Position numbers and translations under genes: made by a program
The notes under the pieces: model-generated
What the model was told of the DNA's origin: nothing
The model's database searches: none
What the model saw: the letters and a program-made list of their open reading frames with translations, nothing else
In this document: one piece after another, positions 1 through 7,465 of the stretch
How the letters are laid out: each line of letters opens with the position of its first letter
How positions within the stretch are numbered: position 1 is the stretch's first letter
From: Sulfurovum sp.
GTDB lineage: Bacteria > Campylobacterota > Campylobacteria > Campylobacterales > Sulfurovaceae
Assembly: GCA_030626265.1 (NCBI GenBank)
Contig: DAOUPF010000011.1
Span: forward strand, 1 to 11,519
DNA length: 11,519 bases
Direction: 5' to 3'

Positions 1-71
1 AGAACTTTTGGTTTGGTAGACTTCATACGAGTTCCCTTGCCAGCTGCCAATATAACAACACTTAACGCCAT
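1..71 (-). CDS. glmU: GlmU N-terminus (bifunctional GlcNAc-1-P uridyltransferase / GlcN-1-P acetyltransferase), partial
   Basis: The minus strand from the ATG at 71-69 reads MALSVVILAAGKGTRMKSTK followed by PKV, and runs off the left edge of the window after 23 complete codons. The LAAGKGTRM...PK pattern is the nucleotide-binding signature of sugar-nucleotide pyrophosphorylases, and its position right at the N-terminus fits GlmU, which makes UDP-GlcNAc for peptidoglycan and lipopolysaccharide in the cytoplasm. The start is supported by an AAAAGG ribosome binding site (complement of 79-84) 7 nt upstream. It is transcribed divergently from trmA. Only the uridyltransferase tip is visible, so another pyrophosphorylase (for example a single-domain NTP transferase) cannot be wholly excluded. 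Confidence 0.82.
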   Translation of the reverse strand, partial: MALSVVILAAGKGTRMKSTKPKV

Positions 72-131
72 CGTAGTACCTTTTGGATAAAATTACGATA
101 TTATATCTAAAACGATTTTAAGGCTAATAAT
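72..131. promoter_or_regulatory. Divergent glmU / trmA promoter region
   Basis: This 60-bp spacer separates two genes pointing away from each other, so it should hold promoters for both. On the minus strand a perfect TATAAT (+ strand ATTATA, 100-105) lies 28 nt upstream of the glmU ATG. It sits inside an 11-bp near-palindrome, GATATTATATC (97-107), so the same bases give a TATTAT/TATATC-type -10 for trmA about 25-30 nt upstream of its TTG start. No clear -35 is visible in either direction, which is common in Campylobacterota sigma-70 promoters. Start points are inferred from sequence only. Confidence 0.45.
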
Positions 132-1247
132 TTGCAGTGTAAACATTTTGGAGAGTGTGGTTCTTGTGGGCTATATGATAGTTCTTATCAGGAGCAGTTA
201 TCTGATAAAAAAAGTATGGTATCAGAGCTTTTATATCCATTTTATCAGGGAGATTTTACTGTGTTTCCTTCACCTGAGAGTCACTATCGTGCCAGATCTG
301 AGTTTCGTATATGGCATGATGATGATATATGTAGCTATGCTATGGGAAATATAGCTAAAAAAGGTGCTATATGTATCAAGGAGTGTCCAAAAGTTATTAA
401 ACCTATAGAGAGCCGTATGTGGAGCTTGTTAGAGGAGATAAATAGTTCAAAAGAGCTCTCTCATAGGCTTTTTGGAGTAGAGTTTTTGGCTACTACTATA
501 GATGAGTGTCTAGTGACTATGCTTTATCATAGGAGACTGGAAGAATCATGGACAGCAGAAGCAAAAGAGTTAGAGGATAAATTTGGTATCTCTCTCATAG
601 GTAGAAGTCGCAAGCAAAAGGTTGTACACTCACAAGAGTTTGTCACAGAAGAGTTGACTGTTGATAATATACTTTACAAATATCGTTACTATGAGAGTGG
701 ATTTACACAACCAAATCCAACAGTAAATGTAAATATGATAGAGTGGGCTATTAACCAAGCTAGAGGGGCTTGTAGTGGAGATTTGCTAGAGAGTTATTGT
801 GGACTTGGCAACTTTACACTACCGTTGTCAAAGCTATTTACAAAAGTGTTGGCAACGGAGATAAGTAAAGGCTCTATAAAAGCAGCCAAAGAGAATTGTG
901 AGTTAAATGGTGTTCATAATATAGAGTTTGTTCGTCTAAGCTCTGAGGAGATGACACAGGCTCTGAACCGTGATAGAGAGTTTACTCGTCTTAGAGGAGT
1001 GGAGCTAGATAGCTATGATTTCTCTTGTGTTTTAGTTGATCCTCCTCGTGCTGGGCTTGATGAGGATACTATAAAGTTGATATCAGCAATAGAGAGTATC
1101 ATATATATCTCATGCAATCCACAGACTCTTGCTAGAGATTTAGAGATTTTGACGCAGACACATACTGTAGAGAGAGCTGCACTATTTGACCAGTTTCCAC
1201 ATACCTCTCATGTAGAGAGTGGAGTATTTTTGAGGAGAAAGATATGA
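132..1247 (+). CDS. trmA: tRNA (uracil-54-C5)-methyltransferase TrmA
   Basis: The 371-residue product matches TrmA along its whole length (E. coli enzyme 366 aa). It transfers a methyl group from SAM to U54 in the T-loop of tRNA. Visible motifs: SHYRARSEFRIWH near residue 50, FTQPNP near 192, the SAM-binding LLESYCGLGNFTLP near 218, DPPRAGLD near 304, the YISCNP catalytic cysteine C328 and the C-terminal SHVES glutamate E362, equivalent to C324 and E358 of E. coli. The start is TTG: it is the only start codon between an in-frame stop at 108-110 and the conserved N-terminus, and AAGG lies 8 nt upstream. Unlike E. coli TrmA, the N-terminus carries C3-x5-C9-x2-C12 plus C81/C85, resembling the Fe-S motif of RlmD/RumA. 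It overlaps truD by 4 nt (ATGA). Confidence 0.93.
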   Translation: MQCKHFGECGSCGLYDSSYQEQLSDKKSMVSELLYPFYQGDFTVFPSPESHYRARSEFRIWHDDDICSYAMGNIAKKGAICIKECPKVIKPIESRMWSLLEEINSSKELSHRLFGVEFLATTIDECLVTMLYHRRLEESWTAEAKELEDKFGISLIGRSRKQKVVHSQEFVTEELTVDNILYKYRYYESGFTQPNPTVNVNMIEWAINQARGACSGDLLESYCGLGNFTLPLSKLFTKVLATEISKGSIKAAKENCELNGVHNIEFVRLSSEEMTQALNRDREFTRLRGVELDSYDFSCVLVDPPRAGLDEDTIKLISAIESIIYISCNPQTLARDLEILTQTHTVERAALFDQFPHTSHVESGVFLRRKI

Positions 1248-2329
1248 GTAGTAAATTACCACAATGGCTAATGCCATTAAGCCATAAAAATGAGTTTATA
1301 TTCAATGCAAGCCCTAGGGACTTTACCGTAGAGGAAATTCCTCTATATGAGTTTAGTGGAGAGGGTGAGCATCTCATCTTGAAAATTCGTAAAAAAGAGC
1401 TTACTACTTGGGAGATGCTGGATATATTGAGTTCTCATCTGGGTATCAAACGCAGAGATATAGGCTATGCAGGTCTCAAAGACAAACATGCAATGACTAT
1501 ACAATATGTATCCCTTTTAGCTATACACGCACCAAAACTAGAGGCATTTGAACATACACAAATCAAGATACTCTCCTCCATGCGTCATAGTAACAAGATA
1601 CGAATAGGGCACCTAAAAGGAAACCGTTTTCATCTAAGATTTAAAAAAGTACTTGGTATCCAAAAAGATATGTTAGATTCCGTACTCAAATGGATAGAGT
1701 CAAATGGGGCTCCAAACTATTTTGGACATCAACGCTTTGGTAACTATGGAGACAATTGGGAAGAGGGCAAAAAAATAGTATCTGGTGAGAAAAAAATGAG
1801 AGATAGAAAGAAGAGAGAATTTCTCATCTCTGCTTATCAGAGTTATCTATTTAACAATTGGCTTAGTAAACGCATAGAGATAAGTCGTCTGTTAGAGGAT
1901 TTTTCAGAAACAGAGTCAGAGAAGGTATTAGAGCTCTCAAGCGGAACCTTGATGAATACAAAAAAGCAGACTAAGTTTTTCAAGCTCTTAGAAGGTGATG
2001 TCATGATGCACTATCCATATGGGCGTGTTTTTTATGCTGATGAGGTATTGAGTGAGGCAAAAAGATTTGATGAAAAAGATATATCTCCTACAGGTTTAAT
2101 CTCAGGTAAAAAAGCAAAATTGGCACAAGGGGCTGCTCGAGTAGTAGAGGCTATATTTGATGAGCCTATCAATGAAGATGGCTCGAGAAGATATGCGTGG
2201 ATATTTCCTAAGGAGATAAAATCTAAATATATTCCTGAGAGGGCACATTTTGAGCTAGGTTTCTTTTTGCCAAAGGGTTGCTATGCAACCAATATCGTAG
2301 ATATGTTGCGTGGATATAGAGAGCGTTGA
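1244..2329 (+). CDS. truD: tRNA pseudouridine(13) synthase TruD
   Basis: The 361-residue protein isomerises U13 in the D-arm of certain tRNAs, notably tRNA-Glu. The family's catalytic motif is at residues 74-84 (GYAGLKDKHAM), with catalytic Asp at residue 80, the same number as in E. coli TruD. Further TruD signatures are NYFGHQRFG near residue 157 and LISAYQSYLFNNWL near 198. The start ATG overlaps the trmA stop as ATGA and has an AGGAG ribosome binding site 6 nt upstream (1233-1237), so it is likely translationally coupled to trmA. The length is close to the family norm (about 350 aa) and no damage is visible. Two tRNA-modifying enzymes thus lead this operon. Confidence 0.93.
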   Translation: MSSKLPQWLMPLSHKNEFIFNASPRDFTVEEIPLYEFSGEGEHLILKIRKKELTTWEMLDILSSHLGIKRRDIGYAGLKDKHAMTIQYVSLLAIHAPKLEAFEHTQIKILSSMRHSNKIRIGHLKGNRFHLRFKKVLGIQKDMLDSVLKWIESNGAPNYFGHQRFGNYGDNWEEGKKIVSGEKKMRDRKKREFLISAYQSYLFNNWLSKRIEISRLLEDFSETESEKVLELSSGTLMNTKKQTKFFKLLEGDVMMHYPYGRVFYADEVLSEAKRFDEKDISPTGLISGKKAKLAQGAARVVEAIFDEPINEDGSRRYAWIFPKEIKSKYIPERAHFELGFFLPKGCYATNIVDMLRGYRER

Positions 2330-2341
2330 TAAGGATTTGAC

Positions 2342-2986
2342 ATGACTATTGATGAAGAGAATATAGTATTAGATAGATTAATCATCTGCTCTAAATGTCA
2401 TACTCTACATCATAAAGTTCATATCGCCAAAGGCAAAAGTGCCAAATGTGAAAACTGCAAAAAAGTGTTATATCACTATGATGAACGAATTCTAGATAGT
2501 GGCTTGGCATTGGGTATTACGGGTATTATCCTATTTGTTATTTCAAATATGTTTCCTCTAGTTCAGGTAGAATTTTTAGGTCATGAGCAGTATGTTAGTA
2601 TCACATCAATGATTTTTTCCCTGTTTGAAAATGGTTTCTATGTAGTTGGAATTACAGTTGCTTTTTTGATATTTATTTTTCCTCTGATGATTCTTATCAT
2701 TTATGTTGCACTCTCATGGATGATGATGACAGGACAGGGTAGAGATACAACAAAAGAGTTACTTATCTTACTCTCAAAGCTCTTGCCATGGAGTATGATA
2801 GAGATATATGTAGTGAGTATCTTGGTGGCTCTTGTTAAACTAATTGGTTACATGCAGGTTCACTTTGGACTCTCTTTTTGGGCTTTAGTTCTTTTTATGA
2901 TACTTGATATATACCTGAGCAAGAATGTACATATTGGAGAGCTTTGGGAACTAAGAAATAGGATTTATTGTGATAAGGGAAGATAG
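2342..2986 (+). CDS. pqiA: PqiA-like inner membrane protein, first half-unit
   Basis: The 214-residue product begins with a four-cysteine zinc-ribbon-like module (C16-x2-C19, C36-x2-C39), then has about four membrane segments (near 54-74, 98-126, 150-168 and 174-192). The NMFPL motif near residue 69 and PWSMIEIYVVSILVALVKL near 149 are typical of the PqiA family. E. coli PqiA is a single protein of about 417 aa containing two such units; here each unit is a separate gene. PqiA is the inner-membrane partner of the PqiB MCE tunnel and is thought to move lipids between membranes. It starts 12 nt after truD with AAGGA at 2331-2335, and its end overlaps the next gene by 17 nt. The symbol denotes the family rather than strict orthology. 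Confidence 0.82.
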   Translation: MTIDEENIVLDRLIICSKCHTLHHKVHIAKGKSAKCENCKKVLYHYDERILDSGLALGITGIILFVISNMFPLVQVEFLGHEQYVSITSMIFSLFENGFYVVGITVAFLIFIFPLMILIIYVALSWMMMTGQGRDTTKELLILLSKLLPWSMIEIYVVSILVALVKLIGYMQVHFGLSFWALVLFMILDIYLSKNVHIGELWELRNRIYCDKGR

Positions 2987-3596
2987 GATAATAGATGAAT
3001 CCAAGTTGCTTCGCTGTACAGTATGTGAAGCAGTAAATCTGGATAAAGGGGATGATATATATTGTCATCGTTGCAACTCTAGAATCTTTCGTAATCCAAA
3101 ATTGAGCACATCTAGAGCTTGGGCATTTTTGATAACAGCATTTATCCTCTATATACCTGCAAATATATATCCTATACTTTTCAGTGAAAAGCTTGGGAGT
3201 AGAGATGCCAATACTATCATAGGAGGTATTATAGTATTGTGGGAGGATGGCTCTTATCCTATCGCTATGATTATACTTGTAGCTTCTGTATTGGTTCCTA
3301 TTTTGAAGTTTATTGTGTTAATATATCTTTTGATAAAGAGCAAGACGAAACGATACAAAAAAAATAAAATAAATCAGCATAAACTTCACTATATGACAGA
3401 AATTATAGGTCCATGGTCGATGGTTGATGTATTTGTTGTAGCTATATTGACAGGTTTGGTGCATATGACTACAGTTAGAGTCATAGCAGGTCCTGGAGCT
3501 ACAGCATTTGTATTGATGGTGCTATTTACAATGTTTGCAGCACTATCCATAGATGTACGACTATTTGAAGAGAGGGATAAAAATGGCTCAAGCTAA
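2970..3596 (+). CDS. pqiA: PqiA-like inner membrane protein, second half-unit
   Basis: This 208-residue protein is the second PqiA unit. It has its own C16-x2-C19, C32-x2-C35 zinc-ribbon-like head and about four membrane segments (near 48-70, 96-122, 147-167 and 174-195). The signatures IPANIYPIL near 62 and PWSMVDVFVVAILTGLVHM near 148 match the same positions in the upstream unit. The start is GTG at 2970, inside the end of the previous gene, with AGGA at 2960-2963 six nt upstream; the next in-frame ATG would delete the cysteine head. A Lys-rich cytoplasmic loop (residues about 123-138) separates the membrane pairs. The two products probably act together as the equivalent of full-length PqiA. 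The gene overlaps the start of pqiB by 14 nt. Confidence 0.82.
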   Translation: MIREDRIIDESKLLRCTVCEAVNLDKGDDIYCHRCNSRIFRNPKLSTSRAWAFLITAFILYIPANIYPILFSEKLGSRDANTIIGGIIVLWEDGSYPIAMIILVASVLVPILKFIVLIYLLIKSKTKRYKKNKINQHKLHYMTEIIGPWSMVDVFVVAILTGLVHMTTVRVIAGPGATAFVLMVLFTMFAALSIDVRLFEERDKNGSS

Positions 3597-5304
3597 ACAG
3601 CCTATTATTGATAACAGTAGAGGGTTCAATATCTTTACTTCTATATGGATTGTCCCTATGATTGCCCTTATTATCTCTGGGTGGCTTGTTTATCAGCACT
3701 TCTCAAAACTAGGACCAGAGATTAGGATAGTCTTTTCTACTAGTGGAGGGCTAGAAGCTGGAAAAAGTGTCATCAAGTATAGAAATGTACCTATAGGAAA
3801 AGTCACACGTATAGAGGTACAAGAGGGTGGAGAAGGTGTAGTAGTAGTAGCACGCATGAATAAAGAGACTAGAGTTTTTGTCAATGAAACAACCCGTTTT
3901 TGGGTAGTCAAACCAAAAGTAGACTACTCAGGAGTCAGTGGTTTGGATACTCTGATTAGTGGCTCATATATAGCAATGTATGCAGAAGAGAGTGAAGTAG
4001 ATAAAGATTATTTTGAAGGGCTTAAAACTCCTTACCGTGATTTGAACTCTGGTGAGTACTATCTCCTACACTCCAAGAGCTCAAGCAGTATTAGGGTTGG
4101 CACACCTATTAATTATCGTAATGTCCAAGTAGGACAGATAGAGCATGTCATTCTATCTCATGATGGAATGAGTGTAGAGATAGTGGCCTTTGTTAAAAAA
4201 GAGTATACAAAGCTCATAAATACTACTACCAAATTTTGGCTACAGAGCTTGGCAAGTATTGGGCTAAATGGTGATAGAGTAGACATTGAATTAGCCCCTC
4301 TTTTATCATATCTAGCATTTGGTGGTATAACGTTTGAGAGTAAACTAGATAAAGAGTATCCGAAAGTAGATCCAGATTACTTTTTCAGACTCTATAATAA
4401 TTACCACGAAGCAGAGATCAAAAAGATAGGAGCAGGTACAGCAGATGTACGCTCTTTTATATTCAAATTTCAAGGGAAAATGTCAGGACTAAAAACTGGT
4501 GCCTCTATCCGATACCAAGGGTTTGATGTTGGAGAAGTAAATAAAGTTGACTTATATTATGATAGTGAAAATCGTACTATGAAAAGCTCAGTTCTTGGAG
4601 GTATTGATGTATCTATATTCGAGGACAATAACAAAAGTGGATTTCAAAACCTCAAAGATGCTGTAGCAGATGGTATGCGTGCTCGGTTAGTATCTACAAA
4701 TCCACTACTTAATGCTCTATCTGTTGATCTGTTTTTTAGTAAAAATTCAGCACCTGTTGCACTAGTAGATAGCAAAGATAACAGTATGCCTTTCCCTGTA
4801 TCAGGTGTGCAGCAGAGTAGCCTACTAAATGAGCTTACTATTTTTGTAAATAAGCTGAATGAGCTCAAAATAAATGAGCTTCTTACCTCTAGCACAAAAC
4901 TCATAGATGATAGTGCAAAACCTCTACAAGCAACGCTTCTTGGACTTGAACAGACTATAGCTAGCTTTAAAAACTTGACAGATAGTAGTAGTGACCCTCT
5001 AAGTAAGATGATGTCAGCTATCACAGATACATCAAATAACCTTAGTAAAACACTAGGGGGGATAGATGGGATTACTGGAGAAGAGTCTATAAAAGATATA
5101 CCTAAAAAGCTAAATATTGCGATGGAGGAGTTAGGGGAGACGCTTAAAAGTACTAAAAGAGTGCTCCGTGGATATCGATCCAACTCTCTTTTTGGTAAGA
5201 GAGTAACTCAGATGCTAAAAGAGATAAACCAAAGCTCTGAAGAGACTAAGCGGTTGCTTAGAAAACTAAATAAAAAGCCCAATTCTGTAATATTTGGAGA
5301 TTAA
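3583..5304 (+). CDS. pqiB: PqiB-like protein with three MCE/MlaD domains
   Basis: The 573-residue protein has an N-terminal membrane anchor (residues about 15-38, IWIVPMIALIISGWLVY), then three MCE repeats beginning near residues 44, 157 and 290, each with the family pattern of G-L-x-x-G-x-x-(I/V)-x-Y-(R/Q)-x-x-x-(V/I)-G-x-V. The last about 160 residues are polar and helical with heptad-like spacing. E. coli PqiB (546 aa, three MCE domains) forms a hexameric tube with a coiled-coil needle spanning the periplasm; the same design is expected here. An in-frame ATG exists at 3553, but the ATG at 3583 is preferred because GAGAGGG (about 3569-3575) lies 7-8 nt before it and the longer form has no ribosome binding site. 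It sits between the PqiA units and the PqiC lipoprotein. Confidence 0.88.
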   Translation: MAQAKQPIIDNSRGFNIFTSIWIVPMIALIISGWLVYQHFSKLGPEIRIVFSTSGGLEAGKSVIKYRNVPIGKVTRIEVQEGGEGVVVVARMNKETRVFVNETTRFWVVKPKVDYSGVSGLDTLISGSYIAMYAEESEVDKDYFEGLKTPYRDLNSGEYYLLHSKSSSSIRVGTPINYRNVQVGQIEHVILSHDGMSVEIVAFVKKEYTKLINTTTKFWLQSLASIGLNGDRVDIELAPLLSYLAFGGITFESKLDKEYPKVDPDYFFRLYNNYHEAEIKKIGAGTADVRSFIFKFQGKMSGLKTGASIRYQGFDVGEVNKVDLYYDSENRTMKSSVLGGIDVSIFEDNNKSGFQNLKDAVADGMRARLVSTNPLLNALSVDLFFSKNSAPVALVDSKDNSMPFPVSGVQQSSLLNELTIFVNKLNELKINELLTSSTKLIDDSAKPLQATLLGLEQTIASFKNLTDSSSDPLSKMMSAITDTSNNLSKTLGGIDGITGEESIKDIPKKLNIAMEELGETLKSTKRVLRGYRSNSLFGKRVTQMLKEINQSSEETKRLLRKLNKKPNSVIFGD

Positions 5305-5305
5305 C

Positions 5306-5860
5306 ATGAAAACTACTATTTTTATACTTTTATCATTTGTCCTTTTGGGATGTACAGGCTCATCCAAACAGTATATCCTCTCAGTTGATAGCTCTACTAT
5401 ATATACTATGGGCAAAAAGAGTACGCAGATTGGAGTAGACAAGGTAACAGTACCAGGCTATATGGAAGAGAGTCGCATAGCAGTAGGAAAAAATGGAGGA
5501 GAGATAAGCTATAGCGATGCTATCTGGGCAGTTACTACTGCCAAGGCTTTAACACAAACACTGATTAGAACTCTACAAAAGAGGTTTTCTAAGCCATATA
5601 TCTACGTATACCCATGGGATATTGAGAGAGAAAATGGTATTCGCACTAAAGTTACTATTCATAGTTTTATATATGCCAATGGTTTAGTTACATTGGAGGC
5701 TACTTATTTTATCAAAAGAATAGGAAGTAAAAATAAAAAAAGCCATATGTACAGCACTCAAGTAGCTTCATCAAGTGATACGGCATCTATAGTAAATGCA
5801 ATGAGTCGTGCATTTGGAAAACTATCAGTAGATATAGCTCAGAATATCTCAAAAAGATAA
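5306..5860 (+). CDS. pqiC: PqiC-like lipoprotein (ABC-type transport auxiliary lipoprotein family)
   Basis: The 184-residue product starts with a lipoprotein signal, MKTTIFILLSFVLLGC, with LLGC lipobox and lipidated C16. The mature part reads YIL near residue 23, then IGVDKVTVPGYMEESRIAV (about 42-60), YSDAIWA near 69 and a helix LTQTLIRTLQKRF near 82-94, the layout of the DUF330/PqiC family. In E. coli PqiC is an outer-membrane lipoprotein that binds the PqiB tube tip. The ATG at 5306 is chosen over an in-frame TTG at 5294 because GGAG at 5296-5299 is correctly spaced for it. It follows the pqiB stop by one nt and closes the operon. Confidence 0.82.
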   Translation: MKTTIFILLSFVLLGCTGSSKQYILSVDSSTIYTMGKKSTQIGVDKVTVPGYMEESRIAVGKNGGEISYSDAIWAVTTAKALTQTLIRTLQKRFSKPYIYVYPWDIERENGIRTKVTIHSFIYANGLVTLEATYFIKRIGSKNKKSHMYSTQVASSSDTASIVNAMSRAFGKLSVDIAQNISKR

Positions 5861-5864
5861 AATA

Positions 5865-5904
5865 GAGGTTCTCTTAAGAGTAAAAAGATAGAATTCCTCC
5901 TTTT
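5865..5904 (+). terminator. Possible terminator after pqiC
   Basis: GAGGTTCT at 5865-5872 can pair with AGAATTCCTC at 5890-5899, giving an 8-bp stem with a 2-nt TT bulge and a 17-nt loop, followed by CTTTTATT. The loop itself contains part of the perfect palindrome CTCTTAAGAG (5871-5880). The structure lies where the trmA-pqiC operon should end, but the bulge, long loop and short T-run make it a weak candidate. Confidence 0.3.
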
Positions 5905-5940
5905 ATTAATTTGTACTAAACTAAACCAGTCAGGAAAAAG

Positions 5941-7422
5941 ATGTTTACACTAAAATATTATGATACCTCAAATACAAAAAATGATGTTCTCTCAGGAACA
6001 GTTGTTGCTGTTGCCCTGATTCCAGAGGCTATAGCTTTTGCTTTGGTTGCTGGATTTAGTCCATTAGTTGGGCTCTATACAGCTTTTATACTGGGGCTTA
6101 TTACTGCCCTTGTAGGTGGTAAGCCAGGGATGATCTCTGGTGCTACAGGTGCTATGGTAGTAGTGATGGTAGCCCTAGCTCAGAGTCATGGACTAGAGTA
6201 TGTACTCTGGGCTACTATCCTGACTGGAATCATGCAGATAGGAGTAGGAATGGCCAGGCTAGGTAAGCTGATACGATTTGTTCCACAGCCTGCAATATTT
6301 GGTTTTGTCAATGGTTTAGCTATTGTTATTGGTATGAGTCAATTTCAGTTTTTTAAAGATGCCAACCCTATCATGTATATCCTCACTGGTACTACTATGG
6401 CAATCATGTTTTTCTTGCCAAAGTTTACCAGAGCAGTTCCTGCTGCATTAGTTGCTATTATCCTCCTAACTCTGGTCTCTTATTTTGGAGCCTTTGATAC
6501 TAAACATGTAGCAGACTTGGGAGTGATAAGTGGTGGTTTCCCTAGCTTCTCATTTCCTAATGCTCCGCTAAACTGGGATACTTTTGTTACGATTTTACCA
6601 TTCTCTATCATCTTAGCATTGGTGGGTCTCATAGAGTCATTGTTGACACTATCTGTACTAGATGAGATGGGTGGCAAGAGAGGAAGTGCCAATAAAGAGT
6701 GTATTGCTCAAGGTGTAGGAAATACAACTTGTGGTCTATTTGGTGGTATGGCAGGCTGTGCTATGATAGGTCAGTCTATTATCAACTTTACCTCTGGAGG
6801 TCTTACTCGACTCTCATCAGCCACAGCAGCTATACTGCTCATCATATTTGTAGTTTCACTCTCAGATGTGATTGGTGTCATACCTATCGCTGTCTTGGTA
6901 GGTATCATGTTTATGGTGTCACTCAAGACTTTTGAGTGGGCGAGTGTTGATAGACTTAAAAAGATGCATAGATCAGATGCATTTATCCTCATCTCTGTTA
7001 CTATCATTACTGTATTTGTAGATTTGGCTATAGCTGTTATCGCTGGAGTGATAGTTTCAGCTCTAGTTTTTGCATGGCAACATGCCCAGATATCAAAAAG
7101 AGTACGAGTAGAAGAGGATGGCACCAAAGTATATGAGCTAGAAGGACCTCTGTTCTTTGGTTCATCTGTACAGTTTTCCAATGATATGTTTGATATAGAG
7201 GATGACCCGCAAAATGTCATCATAGACTTTACTAGAACTAGAGTGATGGATTCTAGTGGTGTTGAGGCGATAGATAAACTAACCAAGAAGTATGTAAAAG
7301 CAGGTAAAATCCTAAAGCTCAGACATTTAAGTGAAGACTGCATATCTGCTCTGAAAAATGCAGGAGAGTTCTGTATGCATGAGATCGATAATCCTACCTA
7401 TAAGGTCGTACGAGATTTCTAA
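5941..7422 (+). CDS. SulP-family inorganic anion transporter with C-terminal STAS domain
   Basis: The 493-residue protein shows the SulP transport domain over residues about 1-385 with 10 or more membrane segments. The signature stretch lies near residues 26-75, with VALIPEAIAFALVAGFSPLVG followed by GKPGMISGATGA. A second conserved region, CIAQGVGNTTCGLFGGMAGC (254-273), follows. Residues about 395-490 form a cytoplasmic STAS domain with VIIDFTRTRVMDSSGVEAID, including the DSSG serine pair found in anti-sigma-antagonist folds. SulP proteins exchange sulfate, bicarbonate or dicarboxylates across the inner membrane; the substrate cannot be read from sequence. AGGA at 5932-5935 precedes the ATG. 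It is separated from pqiC by 80 nt and from pyrB by 43 nt, so it is probably a separate unit. Confidence 0.9.
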   Translation: MFTLKYYDTSNTKNDVLSGTVVAVALIPEAIAFALVAGFSPLVGLYTAFILGLITALVGGKPGMISGATGAMVVVMVALAQSHGLEYVLWATILTGIMQIGVGMARLGKLIRFVPQPAIFGFVNGLAIVIGMSQFQFFKDANPIMYILTGTTMAIMFFLPKFTRAVPAALVAIILLTLVSYFGAFDTKHVADLGVISGGFPSFSFPNAPLNWDTFVTILPFSIILALVGLIESLLTLSVLDEMGGKRGSANKECIAQGVGNTTCGLFGGMAGCAMIGQSIINFTSGGLTRLSSATAAILLIIFVVSLSDVIGVIPIAVLVGIMFMVSLKTFEWASVDRLKKMHRSDAFILISVTIITVFVDLAIAVIAGVIVSALVFAWQHAQISKRVRVEEDGTKVYELEGPLFFGSSVQFSNDMFDIEDDPQNVIIDFTRTRVMDSSGVEAIDKLTKKYVKAGKILKLRHLSEDCISALKNAGEFCMHEIDNPTYKVVRDF

Positions 7423-7430
7423 ATCATAAC

Positions 7431-7458
7431 ATGGTATAATCTTAAAATTATATAAAGG
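7431..7458 (+). promoter_or_regulatory. pyrB promoter (extended -10) and ribosome binding site
   Basis: A perfect extended -10, TGGTATAAT (7432-7440), lies 25 nt upstream of the pyrB ATG at 7466, predicting transcription start near 7447. AAAGG at 7454-7458 is the ribosome binding site, 7 nt before the ATG. No convincing -35 is seen about 17 bp upstream, where the sequence is the end of the SulP gene. The leader is too short for an attenuator. Confidence 0.6.
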
Positions 7459-7465
7459 TTATGCT

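Noticed and set aside
3553..3582. Earlier ATG extending pqiB by 10 codons
   Set aside because: No ribosome binding site precedes it, whereas the ATG at 3583 has GAGAGGG at good distance; the extra residues only read through the end of the upstream gene.
4644..5183. 179-codon open frame on the minus strand inside pqiB
   Set aside because: It lies fully antisense to a well-supported gene, has no ribosome binding site or recognisable domain, and reflects codon bias of the plus strand.
6771..7343. 190-codon open frame on the minus strand inside the SulP gene
   Set aside because: Antisense to conserved SulP/STAS sequence; the translation is low-complexity Ser/Thr-rich with no family features.
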